From NCBI GenBank assembly GCA_946042585.1, contig CAMGDO010000003.1, positions 1 to 15,769 of the forward strand: 15,769 bases of DNA, in the 5' to 3' direction. Made by a program: the position numbers and the translations under genes. Every line of letters begins with the position of its first letter. Position 1 is the stretch's first letter. The DNA is from an uncultured Clostridia bacterium (lineage in GTDB: Bacteria; Bacillota; Clostridia; Christensenellales; Aristaeellaceae). The notes under the pieces are model-generated. The model searched no databases and was not told the DNA's origin. It saw only the letters and a list, made by a program, of their open reading frames with translations. Shown in pieces: positions 7,591 to 14,800 of the stretch.

Positions 7591-9591
7591 ATGGATTTTA
7601 CGGGACGCATTGTTTTATCCATGATTGAGGAGGACAATACGCAGCGGGCATATTTTCGTATTCGACCGCTGCTTTCTACCGATGGGCCGTTGAGCAGGCA
7701 GGATATTGATCAGCTGCCCGACGAAGGCTATTTGCGTATCGTGCCGGATAAGAACGAGCAGCATACCTTCAAGGAGCGCATGCGCGAGCTTGGCACGCTG
7801 TGCGTGCTCGATTTGTATAATATTCCGGCGGACACGGTGAAAATCCGCAGCAACAAGAATTATTCTCCCCAGCGGGGCGAGAATAATCAGTATATCGTTT
7901 ATTCTGATGCTGTTCAGGCTGTGCCGCAGACGGTGTTTTATGAGGTGATTACTGCCGAGATGGGCGATAAGGCGAAGATTGCCCAGAGCGGCACGCCGCT
8001 GTGCTATGTGCGCTATGGCGGGCGGATTTATGGCCCTGTGAGCCGCGGAACCGGCCTTGAGCAGGAAGGCGCAGGGCAGCTGCCGCCTGACAGCGAGGGT
8101 ATTTACGAAGTGACGATGCCGGATGGCGCGCAGCGGCTTTTTTACTGCCCGCGCAGCGAAAACAAGACCGTGAAGGCAGCGCCGCAAAGTGAACAGGAGA
8201 CGGACAGGCAGGAAATCCCACAGGAGGAGAATCAGCCAAAGCTCAGCGGGATGCCCCTGTATCAGACCGTGGCGCGCAGGCAAAGCCCGCAGCGGCGCGC
8301 GCACAATCCTTTGATTGAAGCGGTGGATCAGCAGATGCGCGCAGGCCGCGTGGAGGCGCCGGGCGCCGTTCTTTCCGCCGGGGCGGCAACGCGGCAGGTG
8401 GAAACCCCCATGGAGACGTTCAAACGCGCGTTGGGAGTATTGTGGCCGATGCAGGATATGCAGCGTCAGGCCGTGGCGCATATGCTGAGCATGACCGGGG
8501 TGCAGAATATTCTGAATCAGCAGCTTGCCGGACGCGGCACGGACGCCGTGACGGCGGCGATGAACAGCCAGATTCAGGATCTGGAGGCCGAGCGGCTGTC
8601 GCTGATTATGCAGCTGGACAGCGCGAAAAAGCAGCTTTCCTCGCTGAAAAAGGAAGCGCTGGAGCAGCTGACGCGCGAGGAAGAGGAGCAGCTGCGCCGT
8701 GTCAGGCAGGAGATTGCCGATGCACGGGCGGATATGGAAAAGGTGAATGCCGCGCGGGCAAAACTGCTGGAAGAACGCGATGCGATTGTATCGGAGATGA
8801 CGCAGTCGGACAGCCTGCAAATGACTGCGCCGATTGGCGGATATGCTGATCTGAATACGCTGTGCGAGCGCGTTTGCGCCTGTCTCAAGGCGAAGGGCGC
8901 TGTGTGCAGCTGGGATGACGCGGTGCATCTTCTGACGCTGTATTGCGTGTGCGATGGACAAATGGAGCTGCAATCGGATACGCCGTCGGATGCGTTGGCG
9001 GCGGCAGAGGCGCTTGCCGGCGCGCTGGGCGCTGCCTGCATCTATGACGAGGGCGGGCGAAAGGTGCATGTGCAGGCGGGCGGCGATGGCTGCAGGCTGC
9101 TTGTAAGCCATGAAAGCGTGCGCAAAACGGCTGCGTATGTGCGGGTGCTGGTTGCACTGCCTGATGAGAATAAACCGCAAGCGGCGGACGCAGATTATGC
9201 CGTTTCTCCCTGGCCGGTCGCTTATTTACAGACCGGGGAGGGATGGAAGCAGGAAGAGATGCCGCCATGCCCGCCGGTGAAGGAGAGCGTTGTGCGTGAA
9301 GCGGTGCTGCGGCAGAGTGTTGAGCCGCCGCGTGCCGCGCTGAAACTGATTGACGATGTGGATAAGGCGCTGCAGGAGACGCATGCAAAGCTGCCGCAGA
9401 ACGTGCGGCGCGCCATGTATGCATATCTGTCTGCGGCAGCCGTGCATATGGAGGGCGGCGCAGCCAAGGCGATGGATTACGCGGTGAGCGCGTGGATTGT
9501 GCCGCATCTGAAGCGGCATCCCGAGGCCGCCAGTCAGGTGAAAACGCTGTGCGGCGGGCTGCCGCGCACGCTGGCGCTGCTGTCGAGGTAA
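7591..9591 (+). CDS. Unrecognised 666-residue protein with central coiled coil
   Basis: I do not recognise this family. From the ATG at 7591 the protein has three parts. An N-terminal region of about 190 residues (starting MDFTGRIVLSMIEED) is of mixed strands and helices, with runs such as YFRIRPLL, YLRIVPDK and LCYVRYGGRIYGPV. A proline-, glutamine- and glutamate-rich linker follows at about 193-220. A strong heptad-like coiled coil lies at about 327-403, rich in Glu, Lys, Arg and Leu. The C-terminal region is alanine-rich and mostly helical, ending PRTLALLSR. There is no signal peptide, membrane segment, Walker motif or catalytic signature. The start was chosen because the longer frame begins before the promoter and AGGAG (7573-7577) lies 13 bases before this ATG. 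A TTG at 7561 in the same frame is the main alternative. The methyltransferase gene follows after six bases, so the two are an operon. Confidence 0.75.
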   Translation: MDFTGRIVLSMIEEDNTQRAYFRIRPLLSTDGPLSRQDIDQLPDEGYLRIVPDKNEQHTFKERMRELGTLCVLDLYNIPADTVKIRSNKNYSPQRGENNQYIVYSDAVQAVPQTVFYEVITAEMGDKAKIAQSGTPLCYVRYGGRIYGPVSRGTGLEQEGAGQLPPDSEGIYEVTMPDGAQRLFYCPRSENKTVKAAPQSEQETDRQEIPQEENQPKLSGMPLYQTVARRQSPQRRAHNPLIEAVDQQMRAGRVEAPGAVLSAGAATRQVETPMETFKRALGVLWPMQDMQRQAVAHMLSMTGVQNILNQQLAGRGTDAVTAAMNSQIQDLEAERLSLIMQLDSAKKQLSSLKKEALEQLTREEEEQLRRVRQEIADARADMEKVNAARAKLLEERDAIVSEMTQSDSLQMTAPIGGYADLNTLCERVCACLKAKGAVCSWDDAVHLLTLYCVCDGQMELQSDTPSDALAAAEALAGALGAACIYDEGGRKVHVQAGGDGCRLLVSHESVRKTAAYVRVLVALPDENKPQAADADYAVSPWPVAYLQTGEGWKQEEMPPCPPVKESVVREAVLRQSVEPPRAALKLIDDVDKALQETHAKLPQNVRRAMYAYLSAAAVHMEGGAAKAMDYAVSAWIVPHLKRHPEAASQVKTLCGGLPRTLALLSR

Positions 9592-9597
9592 TATGCC

Positions 9598-10383
9598 ATG
9601 ACGGAAATGCATATAACCAGCCTGCAAAATCCGCAGGTGAAAATGTGGCGCGCACTGAAAAACGCGAAGGAGCGTGCCGCTCAGGGGCTTTTTCTGGCGG
9701 AAGGCGATCACCTGACGGGCGAAGCGCTGCGTGAGCGATTCGCAGTGACGCTGCTGGTGGCGCAAAGCGCCGCTTCCCGCTTTGATGAGCATATCAAAGC
9801 GGCGCGCGAGAGCGGCGTGGATATCTGCTATTTATCCGATCACGCGCTGGAGGCCATCTGCGATGCCAAAACGCCGCAGGGAGTGGCGGCGGTGTGCCGC
9901 ATGTCGGCGGCAGAGCAGGAAGCGAAAAACGGATTAAGCCGTCTGGCGGCGCTGGACGGCGTGCAGGATCCCGGCAACGTGGGCACCATGCTGCGCACAC
10001 TGGATGCGGCGGGGTTTGACGCGATGCTGATTGACAGCCGCACGGCTGACCCCTATAGCCCCAAGGCGCTGCGCGCGTCGATGGGAGCGGTATTCAGAGT
10101 GCCGGTCTATGTCTGTTCCCTGCCGGAAAAGCTGAGTGAACTGAGCCAGACACATGATCTATATGCCGGCGCGCTGGATGGCGAAGCGTTTTTTGAACGC
10201 AGGCGCGAAAAGAAGGGCGTATGCGTGATCATCGGAAACGAAGGAGCGGGCATATCAAAGCAGGTGTATGATGTGCCTGGCATCAAGCGGGTGAAGCTGC
10301 CCATGGTAGGCGGTGCGGAATCGCTCAACGCGTCTGTCGCCGGTGCGATCATGGTGTATGATATTGTGCGTCGCGGCGAATAA
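9598..10383 (+). CDS. TrmH/SpoU-family RNA 2'-O-methyltransferase
   Basis: A 261-residue SPOUT-class methyltransferase that uses S-adenosylmethionine to methylate a ribose 2'-OH in tRNA or rRNA. An N-terminal substrate-binding domain (FLAEGDHLTGEAL, then a strand-helix fold to about residue 105) resembles that of RlmB/TsnR-like enzymes. The three SpoU motifs follow: DPGNVGTMLRT (124-134, with the catalytic-type N127 and R133), IIGNEGAGIS (211-220), and LPMVGGAESLNASVAGAI (234-251), which forms the knot and cofactor site. Length is normal. The target nucleotide cannot be deduced. GAGGT overlapping the previous gene's end is spaced eight bases from the ATG, supporting this start over the nearby Met4 codon. 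It is the second gene of the operon with the 666-residue protein. Confidence 0.92.
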   Translation: MTEMHITSLQNPQVKMWRALKNAKERAAQGLFLAEGDHLTGEALRERFAVTLLVAQSAASRFDEHIKAARESGVDICYLSDHALEAICDAKTPQGVAAVCRMSAAEQEAKNGLSRLAALDGVQDPGNVGTMLRTLDAAGFDAMLIDSRTADPYSPKALRASMGAVFRVPVYVCSLPEKLSELSQTHDLYAGALDGEAFFERRREKKGVCVIIGNEGAGISKQVYDVPGIKRVKLPMVGGAESLNASVAGAIMVYDIVRRGE

Positions 10384-10404
10384 AGGCCAAATCAGGCAAA
10401 AATG

Positions 10405-10438
10405 TGCCCGGTTTTGTATTTGCTTGACAAACCGGGCA
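10405..10438. repeat. Inverted repeat overlapping the PAP2 promoter
   Basis: TGCCCGGTTT (10405-10414) is perfectly complementary to AAACCGGGCA (10429-10438), with a 14-nt spacer containing most of the -35 box. It lies 22 bases after the methyltransferase stop. It could be an imperfect terminator for the upstream operon (followed only by GTTTCG) or an operator for the downstream promoter. Confidence 0.6.
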
Positions 10439-10452
10439 GTTTCGTGTGTAAT
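10424..10452 (+). promoter_or_regulatory. Sigma-A type promoter of the PAP2 gene
   Basis: A perfect TTGACA (10424-10429) is followed after 17 bases by TGTAAT (10447-10452), preceded by TG. The start codon at 10487 lies 34 bases further on, with GGGGG as ribosome binding site seven bases ahead. A later TATAAT at 10461 has no matching -35 box at the right distance. Confidence 0.78.
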
Positions 10453-10486
10453 AAGAAAGAAACTATAATGAACTGGGGGAAACAAA

Positions 10487-11413
10487 ATGCAGCTGCTTTA
10501 TTGGCTGGAGGGTCTGCGCAGACCCTGGCTTGATCAGGTGATGCTGATCATTACACAGTTCGGTGGCGAAATCATCTTTATGGCGCTGGCCATTGCGCTG
10601 TTTTGGTGCATTGACAAACACAAGGGCTATTTCATGCTGACTGTCGGCTTTGTCGGCACGATTGTCAATCAGTTTCTGAAAATTGCCTTTCGGATTTCCC
10701 GTCCCTGGGTGCAGGACCCTGAGTTTACGATCGTAGAAGCCGCCCGCGCCGATGCAACCGGGTATTCCTTCCCCAGCGGGCATACGCAGAATGCGGCGAC
10801 CACGCTGGGATGCTCTGCGCGGATGGTGAAATCCCGCGCGGCGAAGATTGCACTGTGGGTGCTGTATGCGCTGGTGGCGCTTTCTCGTATGTATCTGGGC
10901 GTGCATACGCCTCTGGATGTAGGCGTGAGCCTGGTGCTTGGGCTTGTGCTGGTGTTTGCGCTGTATCCGCTGTTTAATCATCTGGATGCACATCCCAACC
11001 GCATGTACGCGCTGCTGGGCGGCATGCTGGCGCTGAGCGTGGCGTATCTATTATATACCGAGCTGCGCGTGTTCCCTGCGGATGTGGAGGTAGAGAACCT
11101 GCTGCATGCCAGGGAAAACGCCTATAAGCTGACCGGCGCTGTGGCTGGTATGCTGCTGGCTTACTGGGTGGATGCGCGCTATATCCATTTCGCGGTGAAG
11201 GCCTCCTGGCCTGCGCAGATTGTCAAGTGCGTGGCGGGTCTGGCGCTGACGATGGCGGTGCGCTCGCTGCTCAAGGCACCTTTGAATGCGCTGTTTGACG
11301 GCGCCTGCGCTGCGCATGGCGTGCGCTATTTCGCGACGGTGGTGTTTGCAGCCATGCTCTGGCCCATGACATTCCCCTGGATTCGCAAAATACTGCCCGG
11401 GAAAAAAGCGTAA
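10487..11413 (+). CDS. PAP2-superfamily membrane phosphatase
   Basis: A 308-residue integral membrane protein of the type 2 phosphatidic acid phosphatase superfamily, likely acting on a lipid phosphate or diphosphate at the outer face of the membrane. The three catalytic motifs are complete: K65-x6-R72-P73 (KIAFRISRP), PSGH at 96-99, and S133-R134-x5-H140-x3-D144 (SRMYLGVHTPLD). Hydrophobic segments occur before motif 1, between motifs 2 and 3, directly after motif 3, and several times in the C-terminal half, giving roughly seven or eight membrane spans. The C-terminal part (about 170-308) is longer than in minimal PAP2 enzymes. The substrate, whether phosphatidic acid, undecaprenyl diphosphate or another, is not decided by the sequence. 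It has its own promoter. Its stop codon overlaps the -35 element of the next gene's putative sigma-K promoter. Confidence 0.9.
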   Translation: MQLLYWLEGLRRPWLDQVMLIITQFGGEIIFMALAIALFWCIDKHKGYFMLTVGFVGTIVNQFLKIAFRISRPWVQDPEFTIVEAARADATGYSFPSGHTQNAATTLGCSARMVKSRAAKIALWVLYALVALSRMYLGVHTPLDVGVSLVLGLVLVFALYPLFNHLDAHPNRMYALLGGMLALSVAYLLYTELRVFPADVEVENLLHARENAYKLTGAVAGMLLAYWVDARYIHFAVKASWPAQIVKCVAGLALTMAVRSLLKAPLNALFDGACAAHGVRYFATVVFAAMLWPMTFPWIRKILPGKKA

Positions 11414-11440
11414 CGCATACATGCACTCTGTCATAGGATG
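11413..11440 (+). promoter_or_regulatory. Putative sigma-K promoter of the collagen-like gene
   Basis: AC (11413-11414), 17 bases, then CATAGGATG (11432-11440) fits the published late mother-cell sigma-K pattern of AC, 16-17 bases, CATAnnnTA/G. The same arrangement, including the following CAA, occurs at 14751-14778. A short TGGGC-GCAA-GCCCA hairpin (11444-11457) lies at the expected transcription start. Sigma-E is the alternative, but its longer -35 consensus is absent. Confidence 0.62.
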
Positions 11441-11481
11441 CAATGGGCGCAAGCCCAAGTAAGAATGACAGGTGATTATGC

Positions 11482-12201
11482 ATGGCATGTTGTTATAACA
11501 CGACCCCGTTGTATGCGGGTTGTTCTTCTGTATTCGGCTGCAATGGCGGCTTCAGCAGCGGTTGCGGCTGTGGGTGCAGCCGTGTGGTATATGGCCCGAC
11601 CGGCCCGATGGGGCCTGCCGGTCCGCAAGGCCCGACCGGGCCGACGGGTCCTACCGGGCCCACGGGTCCTCAGGGCTTGACCGGCGCGACAGGACCGACT
11701 GGCCCGACCGGCCTCACTGGCGCAACGGGTCCGACTGGCCCGACCGGCCCAGCTGGCCCCACGGGTGAAACAGGCGCTGCGGCGGTGCAGGCATACGCGC
11801 AGTATGCCACGGCGGCAAATCACATGACCAATGGTCAGGCGTATCCCATTACTGTGACCATCGCCGACCCCACGAATCATATCAACAACACGGATGACAG
11901 CATTGTGCTGGCGTGCGGACGCTATCATGTGTCCTATATCGCGCATACGGATGAGGCAATTACCGCCAATAACTGCGGCTGCTGCCATACTGAACGCACC
12001 TATGCGCTGACGCCTGTGCTGAACGGCATTGTGCTGCCGCTGCACCGCGCAAGCAGCACGGTAAGCGCCTATGCGGCGGACAGTCTGGCGGGCAGTTTCA
12101 TTGTGGATGTGCCTTCCACTTCTGTGCTGCGCTTTGTGGCGACGCTGCCGCCTGAGGGTATGCGGCTGAGCAACAGCATTGTGGTGCTGAAAGTAGGCTG
12201 A
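11482..12201 (+). CDS. Collagen-like (Gly-X-Y) repeat protein, probable spore-surface component
   Basis: The 239-residue protein has three parts. A cysteine-rich head (residues 1-37) has seven cysteines, including CC at 3-4 and CGCGC at 28-32. An uninterrupted collagen-like stretch of 21 Gly-X-Y triplets follows (residues 38-100, DNA 11593-11781), dominated by GPT with a few GAT, GLT and GPQ. A C-terminal domain of about 139 residues is rich in beta strands and has another cysteine cluster (NCGCC). The architecture resembles BclA-type filament proteins of the exosporium, where the Gly-X-Y region forms a trimer and the C-terminal domain folds as a C1q/TNF-like jelly roll. The cysteines suggest disulfide cross-linking into a coat layer. 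No signal peptide is visible, as expected for proteins placed on the spore from the mother cell. AGGTGA precedes the ATG by about seven bases. A sigma-K-like promoter lies upstream. Confidence 0.88.
   Translation: MACCYNTTPLYAGCSSVFGCNGGFSSGCGCGCSRVVYGPTGPMGPAGPQGPTGPTGPTGPTGPQGLTGATGPTGPTGLTGATGPTGPTGPAGPTGETGAAAVQAYAQYATAANHMTNGQAYPITVTIADPTNHINNTDDSIVLACGRYHVSYIAHTDEAITANNCGCCHTERTYALTPVLNGIVLPLHRASSTVSAYAADSLAGSFIVDVPSTSVLRFVATLPPEGMRLSNSIVVLKVG
11593..11781 (+). repeat. Gly-X-Y coding repeat, 21 triplets
   Basis: In-frame 9-bp-like units (GGCCCGACC and variants) encode the collagen-like stalk. Variation is mostly at third codon positions and at GPT/GAT/GLT substitutions. Such tracts commonly vary in copy number between strains. 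Confidence 0.85.
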
Positions 12202-12222
12202 CAAATCAATCAACAAAAGAAT

Positions 12223-12250
12223 GCCGGGGCTTTCGCCCCGGCTTGTTTAT
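12223..12250. terminator. Bidirectional terminator between convergent genes
   Basis: GCCGGGGC (12223-12230), loop TTTC, then GCCCCGGC (12235-12242) form a perfect 8-bp GC stem. It is followed by TTGTTTATT on the plus strand and by ATTCTTTTGTT on the minus strand. It separates the collagen-like gene from the convergent 95-residue gene, whose stop codon touches the T-rich tract. Confidence 0.82.
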
Positions 12251-12537
12251 TACAGCTCGGCATAGAAATTGCTTTTTTTCTTTTTGTCCGGATCGATATA
12301 CTGCAGTTCCATTCTGTCAAAGGATACCGGCTCAAGGAAATGCTCGGGCAGAAACTGCGTGAGCCCGAAAGCATCCCAGTCGCGCTCATGACGCGGCATG
12401 ATGACCGGTCGGCTCAGATCAAGCGCCTGACAAATCTCATCGAGCGCTTCCTGCCAGGTTTCATAGGTGCAGGGCGCGGTGCGGCTTTCTATAATCCTGT
12501 TCTTTTTCATCACGCGCACCCAAAGCTGACCCGCCAT
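12250..12537 (-). CDS. Small unrecognised protein, 95 residues
   Basis: I cannot name a family. The protein (MAGQLWVRVMKKNRIIES...) is charged and soluble-looking, with a helical segment YETWQEALDEICQALDL, a central HERDWDAFGLTQFLPEHFL rich in aromatic and histidine residues, a VSFDRMELQYID segment, and a lysine-rich end (DKKKKSNFYAEL). The pattern of spaced Trp, His and Phe looks constrained, which suggests a real conserved clostridial protein rather than a chance frame. GGAGG seven bases before the ATG at 12537 decides the start over the in-frame codon at 12561. It is the last gene of the minus-strand run after malic enzyme and the HAD hydrolase, 57 bases downstream of the latter. Confidence 0.75.
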   Translation of the reverse strand: MAGQLWVRVMKKNRIIESRTAPCTYETWQEALDEICQALDLSRPVIMPRHERDWDAFGLTQFLPEHFLEPVSFDRMELQYIDPDKKKKSNFYAEL

Positions 12538-12594
12538 GCGTATTCCTCCCATTTGTGACAAGTTGATGGTATGTTTTCTGTATCCGTGTCCGGG

Positions 12595-13479
12595 TTACCG
12601 GCGGCGCAGAATATCCATTTCCAGCATACGCTGGGCTTCGTCCAGCTGACGCCGGTTGAGTGCAATATTGCGGCTTTCGGCGGCAACGCTGTCAAAAATG
12701 CCAAATACGATGTTTTCCATTTCGCTGCCCGCGCGGTAATCCGTGGGCGCGACGAAATGCACACGGCCATGAATCAGCATATCGTTAACGGTGGCGTTGC
12801 GCGGGCCGGTGTATACCGCGATAGCGTGACCGCCGCGGGAAGACACCAGCTTCATGCAGGGCACGTCCGTTGAGCCGTCGCCGATATAGATCATATTGGT
12901 GAAGGGGATGCGCCGCATATCGTGCGGGGTATGCTCGTTGACGCGTTCGTTGTCGGTTACATCCAGCACGCCTTTGTTGATCCGGTAGATGAACTGTGTT
13001 TTGTTGGTATAATTCACCGCCATCGCCGGCCATTCCGGTGCGCCGGTTTCTTCGTTATAGACGAATTCGGCGGCGTAGATCATCTTGAAACGGTGGGCAA
13101 TGGGCGTGCCCTCGATGATTTCCTTGAGTCCGGAGGAAAGCACATAGTGCTCCACGGAAAAACCCAGCTGTGCGCCATAGGCATTGATGCGGTCAAACCA
13201 TGTATCCATGCCCTCAAAGAGCTCCACATGGGCTCCCTGCTGATTGAAGGTATCGCGCGTCAGGCGCATATTGTGCCGTTCGGCTTCGCGCAGCATCACA
13301 TACATATACGCGAGAATGGAATCCATGCGGTGCTGATTGCCTGTGCGACGGCACAGACGCCAGAAATCATCCGCCTCCATATTCAGCTCGGGGATGAACG
13401 CGTATTCCTGCATATCGCGCGGCGACAGGGTGTGGTCGAAATCATACATCAGCGCCAGAATGGGCTTTGGAGCGGACAT
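12595..13479 (-). CDS. HAD-superfamily hydrolase (phosphoserine phosphatase-like)
   Basis: A 294-residue cytoplasmic phosphatase of the haloacid dehalogenase superfamily. Motif I is DFDHT (nucleophile D13, general acid D15), motif II is LSSG (S115/S116), a likely motif III lysine is K160 in TNKTQ, and motif IV is GDGSTD (200-205), binding magnesium. The insertion between motifs I and II (about 95 residues) places a helical cap near the active site, as in phosphoserine phosphatase-like members. The substrate is unknown. AGGAGGT spaced seven bases before the ATG supports the start. It lies 21 bases after the malic enzyme stop and is very likely co-transcribed with it. Confidence 0.88.
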   Translation of the reverse strand: MSAPKPILALMYDFDHTLSPRDMQEYAFIPELNMEADDFWRLCRRTGNQHRMDSILAYMYVMLREAERHNMRLTRDTFNQQGAHVELFEGMDTWFDRINAYGAQLGFSVEHYVLSSGLKEIIEGTPIAHRFKMIYAAEFVYNEETGAPEWPAMAVNYTNKTQFIYRINKGVLDVTDNERVNEHTPHDMRRIPFTNMIYIGDGSTDVPCMKLVSSRGGHAIAVYTGPRNATVNDMLIHGRVHFVAPTDYRAGSEMENIVFGIFDSVAAESRNIALNRRQLDEAQRMLEMDILRRR

Positions 13480-13500
13480 GAACGCAACCTCCTGACATTG

Positions 13501-14676
13501 TTACAGCCGGGCAGCGCCGGTGTCGCGCGCCGCCTGTGCGACAGCTGCGGCAACGGCAGGGCCAACGCGGCGGTCAAAAGCATAGGGGAGAATATAGTCG
13601 GGCCTTAACTCCTCGTCGCTGACAAGCGAAGCGATTGCGTGCGAAGCGGCGACCTTCATTGTATCGTTGATCTCTCGGGCACGCACATCGAGAGCGCCGC
13701 GGAAAATGCCCGGAAACGCCAGCACGTTGTTGATCTGGTTGGCATAATCGCTGCGCCCCGTGCCGACAATGGCTGCGCCGGCGGCAAGCGCCTGATCCGG
13801 CATGATTTCGGGAACGGGATTGGCCATGGGGAAGGCAATGGCGTGTGCGGCCATGGAAGCGATCATATCGGAAGACACGATACCGGGCGCGGATACGCCA
13901 ATGAACACATCCGCACCGCGCATGGCGTCCGCCAGTGTGCCAGTCATATGCGCGCGGTTTGTGATGCAGCTCATTTCAGTGTGCGCTGGATTGAGGCCAT
14001 CCATGCCTTCACAGATGATGCCGAAGCGATCCACGAGCGTAATATCGCCCGCACCCATCTGCAGGAGATGACGGGCAATGGCGCAGCCGGCAGCGCCCGC
14101 TCCATTGATGACGATTCTTATATCTTTCCAGCTCTTATGCACCAGACGCAGCGCGTTGGTAAGCGCTGCCGCCACCACCACGGCTGTACCATGCTGGTCA
14201 TCGTGGAACACGGGGATATCGCATATTTCCTTGAGCTTCTTTTCGATTTCAAAGCAGCGGGGGGCGGCGATATCCTCCAGATTGATGCCGCCAAAGCTTC
14301 CTGAGAGCAGATATACCGTGCGGACGATTTCGTCCACATCCTTGCTGCGGATACACAGGGGGAAAGCGTCGACACCGGCAAATTCCTTAAACAAGCAGCA
14401 CTTGCCCTCCATCACGGGCATACCGGCCTCCGCTCCGATATCACCCAGCCCCAGCACTGCCGTGCCATCAGTGATAACTGCTACCAGATTATGCCGCCGG
14501 GTGAGGGTGAAGGATTTATCATAGTCCTTTTGAATTTCCAGACAGGGCTGAGCGACACCCGGCGTATAAGCCAGGGAAAGATCCTGCGAGTTTTCAATGG
14601 GCGCCCGGGAAATGACTTCGATTTTTCCGCGCCATTTGGCATGCATTTCGAGCGCTTGTTCACTGATGGTGCTCAT
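13501..14676 (-). CDS. Malic enzyme (malate dehydrogenase, oxaloacetate-decarboxylating)
   Basis: This 391-residue protein is the short bacterial type of malic enzyme, which converts malate to pyruvate and CO2 with reduction of NAD(P). Visible residues include the catalytic tyrosine in AYTPGVAQ (Y37), the catalytic lysine in VMEGKCCLFKEF (K92), metal ligands E134 and D135 in NLEDIAAPRCFEIE, D160 in FHDDQHGTA, and the nucleotide-binding loop GAGAAG (192-197). Length and motif order are normal and no C-terminal phosphotransacetylase-like domain is fused. NAD versus NADP preference is not settled by inspection. The start at 14676 is chosen because AGAAAGG lies seven bases ahead. A TTG six codons upstream would consume that site. 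The gene leads an operon with the HAD hydrolase and has a good sigma-A promoter. Confidence 0.94.
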   Translation of the reverse strand: MSTISEQALEMHAKWRGKIEVISRAPIENSQDLSLAYTPGVAQPCLEIQKDYDKSFTLTRRHNLVAVITDGTAVLGLGDIGAEAGMPVMEGKCCLFKEFAGVDAFPLCIRSKDVDEIVRTVYLLSGSFGGINLEDIAAPRCFEIEKKLKEICDIPVFHDDQHGTAVVVAAALTNALRLVHKSWKDIRIVINGAGAAGCAIARHLLQMGAGDITLVDRFGIICEGMDGLNPAHTEMSCITNRAHMTGTLADAMRGADVFIGVSAPGIVSSDMIASMAAHAIAFPMANPVPEIMPDQALAAGAAIVGTGRSDYANQINNVLAFPGIFRGALDVRAREINDTMKVAASHAIASLVSDEELRPDYILPYAFDRRVGPAVAAAVAQAARDTGAARL

Positions 14677-14714
14677 GATTACGCCTTTCTGCAAATAAAT
14701 TCTTTACCATCCAG

Positions 14715-14743
14715 ATGATACCAAAGATGTCCGGTTCTGTCAA
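14715..14743 (-). promoter_or_regulatory. Sigma-A type promoter of the malic enzyme operon
   Basis: On the minus strand TTGACA (14738-14743) and TATCAT (14715-14720) are separated by 17 bases, about 38 bases before the start codon. Its -35 box lies only seven bases from the -35 of the oppositely oriented sigma-K-like promoter. Confidence 0.82.
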
Positions 14744-14750
14744 TGCAATC

Positions 14751-14778
14751 ACAATTTGCAAAGCGCGGGCATAGGATG
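14751..14778 (+). promoter_or_regulatory. Putative sigma-K promoter of the 113-residue gene
   Basis: AC (14751-14752), 17 bases, then CATAGGATG (14770-14778) followed by CAA. This is the same 12-base -10 region and the same spacing as at 11413-11440. The start codon lies 23 bases downstream, after a strong AAGGAGGAG. Confidence 0.62.
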
Positions 14779-14800
14779 CAAACGGGAAGGAGGAGTCTCT

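Noticed and set aside
7615..9180. 521-residue open frame on the minus strand
   Set aside because: It is antisense to the 666-residue gene, which has a promoter, a ribosome binding site and operon context. The translation is His/Arg/Leu-rich without recognisable features.
10461..10466. TATAAT before the PAP2 gene
   Set aside because: It sits 31 bases after the TTGACA box, too far for one promoter. TGTAAT at 10447 has the correct 17-base spacing.
11520..11768. Second open frame within the collagen-like repeat
   Set aside because: Repetitive GC-rich DNA keeps other frames open. The Gly-X-Y frame is clearly the coding one.
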